This document shows positions 46,438 to 58,527 of a stretch of DNA of 64,000 nucleotides, piece after piece. The notes under the pieces are model-generated. The model saw nothing but the letters and a program-made list of their open reading frames with translations, was not told the DNA's origin and searched no databases. Made by a program: the position numbers and the translations under genes. Numbering within the stretch: position 1 is the stretch's first letter; each line of letters begins with the position of its first letter. Origin of the DNA: Siphonodentalium dalli (Eukaryota > Mollusca > Scaphopoda > Gadilida > Siphonodentaliidae); the NCBI GenBank assembly GCA_032622095.1, contig CP136063.1, positions 40,890,106 to 40,954,105 of the forward strand, read 5' to 3'.

Positions 46438-48001
46438 AGTCAACAAAAACAGTTAGGATAGTAGAACGGTTGATTATTCATCGGTTATGTGAAGTTTTAA
46501 TTATGCGATAATAGTACAAGGCATATACATGTATATATTGAGTATACAGAGAAGTTACACACCCATAGTTACACAAATATAGATAAAGGTCATCGTAGCA
46601 TGCATTGGATGAGTATATATACCTGTAGTTCCCGATAAATATAGTTAAAGGTCATCGTAGTGTGCATTGGATGAGAATATATACATGTAGCTCCCGATAA
46701 ATATAGTTAAAGGTCATCGTAGTATATTAGATGTATGGATATTGTTTGCAAATTCCCAAATATATGTTTATGACGTATATTACCACATTTCCATCCATAG
46801 TTATGATGCATAGTAACCCTCCCCATTTATGTATGATGTATACGACGCACATCTTACAGTTATAATGTATATCACTCCTTTCCCATTTCATAGTTAAGTT
46901 CTATGCCAACATGTTAACGTGTATGTCAGATATGATAATTTGGGCAAACTATATATAGTTGAAGGTTATCGTCTCTTATTGGATGAGCAGTTACTCATAA
47001 TATCGTTAAGGGTTATCGTTGCCCATAGGATGAAAATTGTTAGTAAATTCATAAATATATGGATAGAGTTAAATGGTTTCCATAGATGCATACATACAGC
47101 AACAGTTTATCGCTGTCAGATATTATATATTTAGATTTTATAAACCTTATTATAAATGGCACACCTTTTCTGGTGGTATGTTTATGTATATGTTTATTGT
47201 TATGCAGTGTTTGACTATCAGTATATCCTGATGGTTTTGGAGGAAAAATAATTAACCAATTTTGGAAAATGTTTACTAAGACCATGTCCAAAAGATAGCA
47301 TTTAAAAAGTTGGGATCGAAAAAACTATACCAGCAAAGAGTTCTCAAGAGCGTAACTCTGGAATAACAGACATCAAATACAGCCTGTTTGTGTGATAGGT
47401 TTCGGCCCTTAACGCTCGACCTAATTGGTCACCAGAGAGGGGGCCGTATAGAACAAATTACCATTCTATACCTCCAGCTGGAAAAATGTGGCCAAATTTC
47501 CCTCTCCATCAAAATACATGACGTCAAACTAGATAAAAAATCCGCGCGAACGAGAGTCTCTCATACCGGTAATCACGAGTCCGTTAATTGTTTAGATTTT
47601 ACACGATATATTAACACGAGATTCGTGTGATGAACGAGGCGCGTTCACGTGGTTGTAGGGAAATCATACATGGGGGGGAGTTGTGTTTATATTTTATAAC
47701 AAATCAATTTCATGCGATAATGTACGCTATAACTGAAAAGCTATGTTACCTTTTTATAAGAATATAGGTCAGAGTCCTCATATGTGGTCCCTCACGTAAT
47801 ATATGATTGTCCGTGCGGCATATATGCCTGATTTTAGAAAACACTACATATGTCATGGTACTGAATACAAATGTGTAGTCTACCCCAAGATGGCTGTCAC
47901 AGCTCTGAAGTACCAGACGTTACAGAAACACGTCACAACCACGCGCTCCGGTATGACGTACTTACCAGTGACGTCACAAGTCAGGTGCGTGCAAAAATTA
48001 T
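46438..48001. other. No gene seen; short ~62-bp tandem repeat
   Basis: AAGGTCATCGTAG recurs at 46586, 46648 and 46710 (period 62) with GCATTGGATGAG and CCCGATAAATATAG, and weaker echoes follow near 46960-47030. Elsewhere only small random ORFs. Confidence 0.55.
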
Positions 48002-48540
48002 TTAAAGGGATATATATCGGATGCGTTTTATTTACAAACTAAGTTTTAAATAGTTGCGTGGGTATAAATTAATAGATATTAACTGAAGACCTATGTCCGG
48101 AAAAGCTTCTATCAATTAATATTGATTTTATTTCGAATATAAAATCGGGCCCATTTATGTTACTATTTTTAGAACCGACCATTCGGATGAGACCTTATTG
48201 CGATATAGAGCACTGGGCCGTTCCCACGGCTACGCAACGAATGTCAAATGTCACAGATTGGTTGTTTGTATTGTTTTGTTCCAACGATATAAGCGATAAC
48301 GAGTATAATTAACATCTATTTGTGACAAAATTGCACAATATAATTTCTGGTCTCTGTTAACAGTAACCACCATTGTTCGTTAGCTGAACAAACACACCTT
48401 TTTAGACCAGAAAATATTCGAAATAAAATTAATATTAATCGATAGAAGCATTTCCGGACAGGAGTCTTCGATTCAAATCTAATATTTTATACCCCGGTAA
48501 CTATATAATACATGTTTACAAAGAGATAATCCACCTTTAA
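48002..48540 (-). mobile_element. TTAA MITE copy E with altered left end
   Basis: The right TTAA is at 48537-48540 and the arm is normal. At the left, TTAA (48002) is followed by AGGGATATATATCGGATGCG instead of the family's AGATGGATTATCTC. The arm becomes normal from about 48040 (TTTTAAATAGTTGCGTGGG). Confidence 0.88.
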
Positions 48541-49100
48541 TATGTTTATATATGTATATATATATATAGGCAGGTTTCTGTTCTATTTCTGTATCTTTTA
48601 CGTCCAAGAGATCACTATGGGTTCCATAGTATACGTTCAATCCCGGCGAAAAATGATATAAGCAAAGTTATTAGATGAGAAACTGAAAGCACGCCTTAAT
48701 GAGATATCTAAATAGTTTCGCGCTAGGGTACGAATTTACTTTTTCGGAGGGTACGAGCTGGTCAGGGTACGAAAATACTTGCCCCCACGACAGCGAGTGC
48801 GGTGTGACCGGAGTTCGATCGAACACAACCCAATATTTAAAAATGTTTAAAAATCCGTTGACTCTCGCCGAATATTCTCAATAAATCTCTCATTTTTGGA
48901 AAAGGAATATGAAAGGTATGTCAGGGTGATGCAGTAGCACATGTATTACCCAGAAAACATCGCGGTTTGGTCGTATCTTGCGTTACATTCTTCCTTTCCG
49001 GACTTGAAGAAAAAGCTCCGTTGGGAGGCATGGGGGAAATTTCGACGGGATATCTTTAGTATATGTGGTACGTGTGTCCGCAGCCAATGATGCAATTATG
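48541..49100. other. Repeat fragments and a stray TIR end
   Basis: 48541-48688 equals 36608-36757; 48765-49021 is the inverse of 35737-35982. 49061-49085 (TGTGGTACGTGTGTCCGCAG) is the right end of the 44592-type element, followed by the same host text ATGATGCAATTATG. Confidence 0.65.
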
Positions 49101-49104
49101 TATA

Positions 49105-50258
49105 CAGGGATGTGGCTAGAGGGTCTCCGCTGGGGGGGTGTCCACCTTGGGAATTTCCAACTGCACCCCCCCCCCCCTTGAGTCGGAATCACACAAACAC
49201 AACTTTTTGCATAATTCCATTTGCACCCCCCCCCCATTGAGTCGGAATCACACCAACACAACTTTTTGCATGATTCCATTTGCACCCCCCCCCCTTGTAC
49301 CTCATGCTCAGGCCTAATTTCCTATATATTATATTCATAACCCATGCTTCTATTTTCCCAGTATGAGAACATTAAGATATTTTAACCTGAAAATTGCCCC
49401 AAAAAAAACAACTAGTGATCTAATTCCAGACAAATGCACACAGCTGTCGACAACAGACCAGGAAACACCGGGCCGACCATGGTTGTTTGGCCCGGTGTGA
49501 GAAAATTTTGAAAACTATATACAAGAAAATCGCAAATCCTAGCATCTAGACTGGCCTCAACTGAAGCTTTCCTAGTGTTTCAAACCTCATGCTCCCCCTC
49601 AGGTTGGAAAATTCTTCAACTGATGACCATTTATGTCTACAAGTTTGACCAAATGTACTAAAATATTGTTTTGCTAAACTAGTTAGCAGTTTTGTATTGG
49701 CCATGTGGATGGGGCAATGACACACCGGGCCGACCATGGTTCGGCCCGGTGTGCGAATTTTTTTTAATCTGAACAAGAAAATCGCAAAATCCTAACATCT
49801 AGACTAGCCTCAAGCCTTCCTACTGTTGGAAATTTCAAACCCCAATTCAAATTCCAATGACAATGTTGACCAATTGTATGACAATATTGTTTTCTTAAAT
49901 TAACTAGAAGTTTTTGACTGGCCACGGGGGGAGGGACCAGGACACAAGCTTTCCAAGTGTTGGAAATTTCCAACCTGTCACCCCTCTAAAGTTGGAAAAT
50001 TTCCAACTGATGTCCATTTCTGTCAAAATTTTTGACCAAAAATAGGAACATATGCAAATATTGGTCAAAAAACAATAAATTCCCCCCAATAAACTGTTTT
50101 ATAATCAAACTACAAGAACATTTTCAACCTACATGTATTGTTGGTGTGAAATTTCGTTGTGGCAGGTATGAAATTTCCAACTATTGAAAATATAGCTCTC
50201 TGCTGGGGGGGGGGTGAGACACCCCCCACACCCCCCCCCCCCTCTAGCCACATCCCTG
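49105..50258. mobile_element. 1.15-kb element with CAGGGATGTGGCTAG ends
   Basis: Ends CAGGGATGTGGCTAGAGGG and CCCTCTAGCCACATCCCTG, with TA on each side. The host sequence on either side (GATGCAATTATG and TGTGTAACATTGGGAACAGC) is contiguous at 45665-45700, so this is an insertion. The interior has ~258-bp tandem units (about 49460 and 49720) with a CCGGGCCGACCATGG hairpin, GTTGGAAAATT words, a ~68-bp direct repeat with C-runs (49157-49300), and G/C homopolymers at both ends. No transposase. Confidence 0.8.
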
Positions 50259-50607
50259 TATGTGTAACATTGGGAACAGCACCTATGTCTATGTTCTATA
50301 TTCGAGATTGAATTGGATATCGTCGATGTGGCCTGTATGAATATAGTCAGACCTGACTTGATGAACTTACTTTTCGGATCAAGTCAGAACGTAGTCATAT
50401 GGCTTGTTTTGATCCCTGGAGAAGGATGGTGTAGTGTAGCTAATGGCTAATGTCATATCAGGTCGGACAGCCGTTGTGCTTTCAGCATGTGCGACTAGCT
50501 AATTTATTTAAATACACTTAATTTTGAGAATCAACTAACATAATCATTAATGTTAACAATATTGCAATTTATATTAACTCTGTCACCTACCAGAAAGTGT
50601 GTATAAT

Positions 50608-51252
50608 TATGGGAGACCCTTTTCACATTTATTATTTATTTGCGATTAACCGCAAATCATTTTCGCTTAAGCGCAAATATGTGTATCAATTTATTTGCAT
50701 TTGCGCTTAAGCGCAAATACCTAACACTCCCTTACTTCTCTCTGATTGTGAATGATTGAGTCCATCTGATAGTAAATTATGATGGACCCATAGTAATAGC
50801 CCCATACAGAGTCGAAGTTGAAGAAAAAACATATTTCCATATATGCATATCAGCATCTCTGTCCCTGATGTGCCAGGAATTGGTGTCTCACTCCCAGGGG
50901 TTACCGGGGGCTTGCTTCCTTCATATTGTGTACTTATTGACTTGAAATAGGGGGGAACCCTATTTTCATTTTATCAGCATCCCTGTCCCCAAGAATTTGT
51001 GTCTCCATCACAGAGATCAAGTATATTTTATAAATGAGACATATCCTGCACAGATCTATACCATTTCCATGTCATAAAAGGGATCTAGGGGTTACTGTGG
51101 GATTGATTCCATCATATGGTGGGCCTATATAGACTTGAGTGATGTGTTAGGCCTGTGCCATTTAAAATTATTTCAGGGGGGAATCAATGAATATTAATTT
51201 TTATTTGCGATTAAGCGTAAATAAATAATAAATGTGAAAAGGGCCTCCCATA
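50608..51252. mobile_element. 645-bp element with TATGGGAG ends and TATAAT duplication
   Basis: Ends TATGGGAGACCCTTTTCACA and TGTGAAAAGGGCCTCCCATA, then ATTTATTATTTATTTGCG-type arms rich in GCGCTTAAGCGCAAAT palindromes. TATAAT flanks both sides (50602-50607, 51253-51258). A paralogous segment at 52120-52320 has one TATAAT (52237-52242) and no element. A looser 8-bp reading of the duplication has one mismatch. Confidence 0.85.
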
Positions 51253-51258
51253 TATAAT

Positions 51259-52746
51259 TCCGTAATTATTTTATAAAAAATCCAATCGGGAAAACACATG
51301 TTGCAAATGGCCGAAGCAAGGAAAGTGGGCGGTCCTAAGTATCCTTTTAAAAACCTTTACCTAGCTTGTAGGTACCTCCTTTGGTAGGAGAACCGCCTGT
51401 TGGCGTATGTTGAACCTAACTGCGGGAATAGTCAGCTCCGCTTATATACATCCTGCATACTTAGTTGAAGAGATTCATAATATGGTGAATATATACAGAA
51501 CATCGGAAGTGGCTGGGTTTTGTTCCTATTTTGAGTTTAGGGAAGTCTGCTTCTTCTTAGTGGATGTAGTCATTAGGTAGAGTCTGTGTTGATGCAGTTT
51601 ATAGCATAGACCTCTGGCAGCGACCTCGATACGGCATGCCAGTTAAGATTGTATATTGAGTTTGGAGCAGTTAGGTATCATCATGACAACACGCGCACGC
51701 GACATGTGACCGAAAACATGGGAGTTACCTCTAGTAAGCTTATTAGAGCAAAGTTTACGCATGCGCAAGGTGTAGTTCAACTCGACCTAATTGTGGATAG
51801 TTCGGATATTCCAAGGGAATTCACGAATGCGTGCAATGACATGTTGCAGTCACATGTTATGGTAGACATGTCAGTGTTTACGTTCTGTTATTTGTCGGAT
51901 TTTAAGGATAAATGACACGTATGTGAGTGGATGGTTTCACACTTGTATTAGTATTTAGTTGATAAATACATTTGCGTTGGTCATAATTGTTACTTTTATT
52001 GAAAATCTACCCGCTCATAGCGTTGAACAGGGGCAGTGGAACTTAGATGGCGTAAGCCATGCTACTAAGTTCCAATGGATATAGTCAGAACGCTGTCGCC
52101 CTTCAGCACGGGCGACTACATGTAGCTAATTTTTTAAAATACACTTAATTTTAAGAATCGACTAACACAGTCATTAATGTTAACAATATTGCAATCTATA
52201 TTATAACTCTGACACATACCGGTACCAGAAAGTGTGTATAATCCCGTAATTATTTAATCCAAAAAATCCAGTCTGAAAACACATGTTGAAAGATTGCCGA
52301 ATCAAGGCAAGTAGGCGGTCCTAAATATCATAATTTAGTCCGCCATCGATACTCATTGAATTTAATAAATATATAAGACTGACTGTATGTGTTGTAAAAT
52401 TTGATTAATATTCATAAAAAATAACTACTTTGAGCACGATTATTCTCCATTTCAATTTGATCAGCCAACTGGAGTGTTTTAAGAATATACAAACAACTGA
52501 ATCATTTGACAGAAAGGTTGAAGTAGTATTTAAACAAAAAGGATAAAGGTTTATGGCACATGAAACATGTTGAACATCTCATGTATTACTTTTCATATAT
52601 AAATACATTTCCACATGTACATGTATGAATGGAGGAATTACAGATTTACACAAGTATTCGTGGTTTCGATAGGGCATCATTCAAAAGGAAGGACAAGTCC
52701 AGGTTTTATATATATAAATAATTAAAGGTATGAGGCACTTCTTCTT
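51259..52746. other. No firm gene; paralogous segment and one small ORF
   Basis: 52075-52325 duplicates 50345-50607 plus 51259-51340 (CTTAATTTTAAGAATCGACT, GTTAACAATATTGCAATCTA). A plus-strand frame at 51649-51915 (88 residues, including QLDLIVDSSDIPREFTNACN) is open with no recognised domain. Confidence 0.4.
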
Positions 52747-53360
52747 TCACTGTCCTTCAAGTTGGTGAACATTAAATGTGAGTCACCCCCTGCGAACATA
52801 TTTCTTTTAAAAAAGTGGTAAGTGTTTTATCCTGCTTTGAGCCTAATTGACAGTATAAGCTATCTGCACAGTACATAAGTTACTCTCCATTGTAGATCCA
52901 TAACTCCGTGCACAGTGGTTTGCATCCACTGACAATCTGGGCCAAAAACAGTACCAAACGCAAACACCATGTACAAAGTTATACATTATATTATGCGGAT
53001 AATTAGTTGTCAGACATCTCTCTTAAACCGATTCGACGTTCGATGGGGTTAAAATAAAAACTTTCTCTCACTGTCCTTCAAGTTGGTGAACATTACACGT
53101 GAGTCACCCCTGCGTGCTTGATGGCTGATTGAAATACTACTCCGGTGAGTCATTTAAGCATACTAGTACTGATGCTGGTAAATAAATTGCCATTAAATAA
53201 ATAAACAAACATATTTCTTTCAAAAAAGGTGTTAAGTGTTTTCTCCTTTTCTGAGCGTACGTGACAGTATAAGCTATTTGCACAGTACAAAAGTTACTCT
53301 TCATTGTAGATCCATAACTCCATGCACAATACGTTGAAGCAACTGACAATATATATATAC
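52747..53360 (+). repeat. Tandem duplication of ~200-300 bp
   Basis: CACTGTCCTTCAAGTTGGTG, ACAGTATAAGCTAT, GCACAGTACA and TTGTAGATCCATAACTCC occur in order at 52748-52950 and again at 53060-53352. The second copy carries an extra ~90 bp at about 53118-53205. Confidence 0.75.
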
Positions 53361-53939
53361 ATATACATACTATATTACTCCACATGTTCACATATACATG
53401 GTTATATTATATATTGAGGATTTACAATGAGTTATGTTGGGATATAATATTTTATGAAACAAGTTGGATCAATTTGATTCGCAACGAGTTTCCGAAAATC
53501 TTACATCCGAACATTGTTGAAGTTGAAGATCTTGTATATCGCATAAAAAACTAGAGCTTTATGACTTTTTAACAAATGCAAATAATTAAAAGAATCTGCA
53601 AAATCCATACAATTACAGCGTTGGCTGAAACACTTCACACCCGTACGAGGATAGTATTGCGCGCTCTGGGGCTGACGGCGGAAAATCTAGTCCACTAATT
53701 ATAATCGTTGTTTTTGTGTCTATTTTCGTTAGTGCAATGACGTTAGGAAAGAATTTAACTTTACTGAACAAATCAATCATTTTGCTTTGGTGACCGTGTC
53801 ATGCGCGGCTTTTCGAAATAGTATTTAATCAACCTGTACATATCAATGTAAAGACGCTCGGTCATTTTGTTGGTGCGATGCCGATTGTTATGTAACAAGT
53901 GAGAGATAAGAGAATATGCAATGGCTGTTTTAATGATAT
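53361..53939. other. No feature seen
   Basis: AT-rich with a TATATATACATATACATAC stretch at the left. No gene or repeat end recognised. Confidence 0.4.
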
Positions 53940-54725
53940 AGTGGGGTTTCATGTTATCAGAGTTTTGGAGGCACGGACTCAGCATGAGTGTTCGTGGCTG
54001 CATACATCAGTGAGCGTTGGATGGCCTTCACTCAATAAAAGACGACAAATACATAAATTGCAAGCACTCTATAAAATAGTCAACAATTGGTATCTATCCA
54101 CTACACCCCCAGACCGCATGAAGTTGTAGACTATAATTGGAGACGCCCCAGTAAATTGTATTCATATTACTGCAATACTGAACACTTCAAACACTCATTT
54201 TTCCCAAAGATGGTCATGGAATGGAATAAACTTCACAAATTAATCACTAACGCTGATCAATTTTCTACCTTTAAAACCAACTTGCAACATATAGATCCCA
54301 CGCCCAGTCCCCCTCGACACTTCTACGTTGGACTCAGAAAATACAACATTTTTCATTGTCGCCTACGTAATTTGTGTAGTGAACTCCGATCTGATATGTT
54401 CACCAACTCTATCGCTGACAGCCCCGCATGTTCGTGTGGAAACCGGTATGAAGACGCATATCATCATTTCTGCATGTGCCCATTGTACCAAAGAGAGTGC
54501 TCAGAATTTTCTGAGAAACTAACCCGTAAAAATCTCATAATAAGCAACATTGCGGAACTCATGTGTGGAATACCTCATATCTCGTCCAAAAAAAAACAAT
54601 ATTTTATATCACAAAGCAATATATTGCGGCCACTAAGCTATTCGACCCCTGAGCGATTATACATTATATATGTATGTGTATATGTATGTGTGTGAATGTA
54701 TGTGTATGTATATACATATTAATAT
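53940..54725 (+). mobile_element. LINE 3' end (RT C-terminus), frameshifted
   Basis: Frame 1 (to 54129) has VGWPSLNKRRQIHKLQALYK then IVNNWYLS; frame 2 (54087-54695) has HSFFPKMVMEWNKLHKLI, FKTNLQHI, FHCRLRNLCSELRSDMFTNS, then ADSPACSCGNRYEDAYHHFC and PLYQRE. LGW-x-L-x2-RR-x4-KL, EWN-x-L and the C-x-CG-x2-ED-x2-HH-x3-C block are the usual C-terminal end of non-LTR retrotransposon ORF2. It is followed by a TATGTGTATATGTATGTGTG-type microsatellite, a plausible 3' tail. 5'-truncated and frameshifted at about 54090. Confidence 0.88.
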
Positions 54726-55150
54726 TACTTTCGAATACACTTAAAGGTGCTTCCGAAATTTCAATTTTTGATGTGGCAGTTATCTCACAAATGGACCAAC
54801 CTCTCCCACAAACATGCACGTTCTTACTAATTGTCAGTACTGTCTTCCAGAGCGCTACAAAAAAAAGTATATGACTGTCTATTTTTAATTTTTTTCTAAC
54901 CTCCGAACATACACCAATATATTATATTAGCACTCGCTTATCGTGCCAAATATTCATAATGTAGCCACATTGTTTTAAACACTAATCTCTGGAAGGCAAT
55001 GCAAATTATATATCTCAAAACTGATTATCGTGTAAATACGTTTATACCGTCATCCTGATTACATGTATGTTATTATTGTATCGACAGAGGGGCTCCATAA
55101 GTTGTAAAAACTTGTGCCCCAATAAGTTAGCATATCTTATCGAAATTGCC
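54726..55150. other. No feature seen
   Basis: No open frame above background and no repeat recognised. Confidence 0.4.
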
Positions 55151-55154
55151 ATGT

Positions 55155-55325
55155 ATCGATCAAAATTGCATAATGAGTTGTCCGCAACTCAGATCAAGCT
55201 TGGAAATCGGTCCCGGTTTTGCCCATGTCGGTGTTCGAACTCGTGTCAACATCATGAAATCTAATCCAGACTGCGATGATCGTATCATAGACCCAACCAC
55301 CTCGGCTACGGGGACGTGTCATTTT
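55155..55325 (-). mobile_element. tRNA-derived SINE-like sequence (tentative)
   Basis: On the minus strand TAGCCGAGGTGGTTGGGT resembles an RNA polymerase III A box, and GAGTTCGAACACCG, about 60 nt later, a B box. Stems do not pair well enough for a working tRNA, so a SINE head or tRNA pseudogene is more likely. Confidence 0.4.
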
Positions 55326-55913
55326 TGTTTTCGCTTATGTTGTATATAACAGTCTGAGACAAAAATACAAGTTCAGATCGTTGCAATGGTCTTGTGTACC
55401 ACTGTCTTCGTGGTAGAACTATGGTTCTAGTGGCCATTTACGCAAGTTATACACTGATATTACTGTTACCTGAACTAAGGATAGTACGGTACCGATAGCA
55501 GGGGACCAACTAGAACGTGAATTTTGAACCGAGAAATTAAAACGGCCGTTTCAGACATATGTAACCTTCTGTATTTTCTGTTTCAGGTGTAAATGCGTGT
55601 CTCATGTCAGGTGACTCGTGTGAAGCGACTGTCAACGCTATCAACGATGAAATTTCAAACTATGAACCCTAAGGACACCATATGAACACACTACGTTTAT
55701 GTGCATACACATCGCCGGACATAAATCAAGACGGACTGACCCACGTCACAAAATGAATACGTCGTCTGCGATATACAGTGATTTTATGATTCAAGGTGTA
55801 GGGGATATCAATCTATACATATCATCGTCACATACGGAGGCTGGAAACGTATTGACTTCATATGACAAACACATGCAGGGCCAATCAAATGTGGTGTCTT
55901 CTCTAACCAGGCA
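55326..55913 (+). other. Upstream of the C2H2 gene; possible splice acceptor
   Basis: TGTATTTTCTGTTTCAG|G (about 55571-55586) is a good acceptor. It leads to a short frame (MSGDSCEATVNAINDEISN...) that stops at 55670-55672. TCTCTAACCAG (55899-55909) just before the zinc-finger ATG is a second acceptor candidate. No exon can be confirmed. Confidence 0.3.
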
Positions 55914-56951
55914 ATGAATGAATGTAGCGCCTTGGAAACGCCCGTGCAAGTCAATGATAACGATATACAACTGCAGACTCTCCAGTGTACAGCGTGCGGA
56001 AAATCTTTTACGCAGTTGTCTAATGCGGGAATCCATTCTAGTGTTACACCACGTGAAAATATGTGCGAAGAATGCGACACATCAATTCAGCTGGATGGAA
56101 TAACTGAATACCCGGATGGAATCACTGAATACCCGGATGGAATCACTGAATACATGTTTCATTCCGGGGATCGTTCTTTTAAATGTAATGTTTGTGCTGC
56201 GGAGTTCGCTCTTGGTGACCACCTAGCGCAACACTTGAGGATCCACGTGGGTGAGGCACAAAATACGTGTGATATTTGTCACAAAGGATTCACAGAGAAG
56301 AGAAGTCTGACTGAACACACGAGGATCCACACGGGTGAAAAACCATATAAGTGTGAGATTTGTGGAAAAAGATTTATTCAAAAATCGAATATGAGTAAAC
56401 ACATGAGGTTCCACTCGGGAGAAACCCCATACACGTGCGACGTGTGTCAGAAGGAATTTACTCAGAAGAGTCACATGACTAGACACATGGGGACCCATAC
56501 TGGAGAGACACCATATAAATGTGATGTTTGTCAGAAGGAATTTACCCGTAAGGGTGACCAGACTCGACACATGGTGACCCACACGGGTGATAAACCATAC
56601 GAGTGTGAGATTTGCCGGGAGCGATTCACTCAGAAGACTAATCTGACGTCACACATGAGGATCCACACGGAAGAGATGCCGTATAAGTGTGATATTTGCC
56701 AGAAGGAGTTTAACAGGCAAAATAATCTGGCGGCTCACATGAGGATCCACACGGGGGAAAACCCATACGAGTGTGAAATTTGTGGAAACAGATTTACTCG
56801 AAAAACGGACTTGAATAGACACGCTAAGATCCATACGGGAGACACACCATATAAGTGTGATGTGTGTCTGAAGGGATTCGCTCAAAAGACTCACCTCACC
56901 CGGCACATGCGGATCCACACGGCTGATGCGCCATTTACTGGAGTGGCCTGA
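55914..56951 (+). CDS. C2H2 zinc-finger protein, 9 fingers plus repeat region
   Basis: A 345-residue open frame. Residues 1-20 are unremarkable. About 24-50 hold a defective finger (CTACGKSFTQLSNAGIH without the second His) and a CEEC scrap. About 60-80 hold three copies of the heptad DGITEYP (21-bp DNA repeat). Nine canonical fingers follow to about residue 335, with TGEKPY/TGETPY-type linkers: ALGDHLA, EKRSLTE and QKSNMSK-like helices, then KSHMTR, KGDQTR, KTNLTS, QNNLAA, KTDLNR and KTHLTR cores. It ends ADAPFTGVA, stop. The linkers (TGE) and backbone (QKEF, GKRF) differ from the TGDRPYQ family, so this is a separate lineage. Nuclear DNA binding is expected; target unknown. Decayed fingers of the same type follow directly, so the stop may be secondary. 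Confidence 0.8.
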   Translation: MNECSALETPVQVNDNDIQLQTLQCTACGKSFTQLSNAGIHSSVTPRENMCEECDTSIQLDGITEYPDGITEYPDGITEYMFHSGDRSFKCNVCAAEFALGDHLAQHLRIHVGEAQNTCDICHKGFTEKRSLTEHTRIHTGEKPYKCEICGKRFIQKSNMSKHMRFHSGETPYTCDVCQKEFTQKSHMTRHMGTHTGETPYKCDVCQKEFTRKGDQTRHMVTHTGDKPYECEICRERFTQKTNLTSHMRIHTEEMPYKCDICQKEFNRQNNLAAHMRIHTGENPYECEICGNRFTRKTDLNRHAKIHTGDTPYKCDVCLKGFAQKTHLTRHMRIHTADAPFTGVA

Positions 56952-58345
56952 ATCCACAGAAAAGGATCCACATATGAGAAATGTCGTAAATGCGATTTTT
57001 CAGATGATATGCAATCAGAAGGGTGGCCTGCATCCCTATAAGAGGTTCACAAGATGTTCATATGAGATCCATACGAGGTTTGATACTCTCTATATACACA
57101 CTAAGATACATACGGGATAAACACCACATAAGTGTGATGTGTGTCAGAAGTGATTCGCTCAGAAGACTCACCTCACCCGGCACATGCGGGTCCACACGGC
57201 TAAGGCGCCATTTACTGGAGTGGCCTTAATCCACAGAAGAGGATCCACATATGAGAAATGTCGTAAATGCGATTTTTTCAGATATGCACTCAGAAGGGTG
57301 GCCTGCGTCCGTATAAGAGGTTCACAAGATGTTCATATGAGGCTTATAAGAGGTTTGATACTCTCTATATACACACTAAGATACATACGGGATAAACACC
57401 ATATGGGGTGTGTTGTGTGTCAGAAGTAATTCGCTCATAAGACTCATCTCATCCACACGGCTAATGCGCCATTTACCTTAGTGGCCTGAATCGACAGAAC
57501 AGGATCCAAATATGAGAAATGAACTCAGAAGGGTGGCCTGCATCACTTTATATATGAAGTTCACAAGATGTTCATATGAGGCTCACAAGAGGTTTACCCG
57601 CATGAGTCATCACCATAAGATGATCAACCGCTTGCTACTCTATTTATACACACTAAGATACATAGAGGATAAACACCACATGGGTGTGATATGTGTCAGG
57701 AGGGATTCTCTCAGAAGACTTGCCTCACTGGGCACACGAGGGTCCACACGACTAGTGCGCCATTTACTAGAGGGGCCTGGATACACAGAATATGATCCAC
57801 AGAAGAGAAGCGTCATAAATGCGATATTTATCAGAAGATATGCACTCAGAAGGGTGGCCTGCATCCCTATAAGAGGTTCACAAGATGTTCATATGAGGCC
57901 CATAAGAGGTTTGGTACTCTCTATATACACACTAAGATACATACGGGATAAACACCATATGTTGTGTGTCAGAAGTGATTCGCTCAGAAGACTCACCTCA
58001 CCCGGCACATGCGGGTCCACACGGCTAAGGCGCCATTTACTGGAGTGGCCTGAATCCACAGAAGAGGATCCAAATATGAGAAATGCACTCAGAAGGGTGG
58101 CCTGCATCACTTTATATATAAGAGGTTCACAATATGTTCATATGATACTCTATATTATTGTGATATTTGTGGGAGGAAGTCACTTTATATATTAGAGGTT
58201 CACAAGATGTTCATATGATACTCTATATTATTGTGATATTTGTGGCAGGAAGTCACTTTCAAGATTAATGTGGCTGAACACGTGATGATTCACACGGGTG
58301 ACGCAGCATAAGGGTGTGATATATGTAGAAGAAATTCACACTCAA
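56952..58345 (+). pseudogene. Tandem units of decayed C2H2 fingers
   Basis: The anchor CCATTTA followed by GTGGCCT-like text recurs at 56931, 57208, 57469, 57760 and 58033 (steps 277, 261, 291, 273). Each unit holds the same damaged pieces: GATCCACA, TATGAGAAATG, CAGAAGGGTGGCCTGCATCC, GAGGTTCACAAGATGTTCAT, CTATATACACACTAAGATAC, GTGTCAGAAGTGATTCGCTC, CACCTCACCCGGCACATGCG. The last two are an ex-finger whose FAQKTHLTRHMR reading is intact but follows a TGA. The common faults show that a dead unit was amplified. The long frame at 57512-58195 is an off-frame reading of this DNA. Confidence 0.75.
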
Positions 58346-58527
58346 AGTGGCCTGTTAGTCCAGACGCCAAGTCTGAAAAGGGCTCTATTTTAGGAGTTAG
58401 TTCAACCGGTCACCAAGAAAATTTCCACGTGTTGCCTGTTGTGGGGGACTACAGTGCGGTCCATGCAGGGGTGGATGTAATTTCTGAAAGTGTTGCAATT
58501 TTTTTCTATTCATGGTTTTTAATTGAA

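Noticed and set aside
51649-51915. 88-residue ORF as a gene
   Set aside because: No domain, no paralogue in the window and length near background; mentioned only as a possibility.
55155-55325. Functional tRNA gene
   Set aside because: A- and B-box words are present but the T arm and acceptor stem do not pair; kept only as a SINE-like candidate.
57512-58195. 227-residue ORF as a gene
   Set aside because: It is an off-frame reading of decayed zinc-finger repeats; its internal repeats follow the ~275-bp units.
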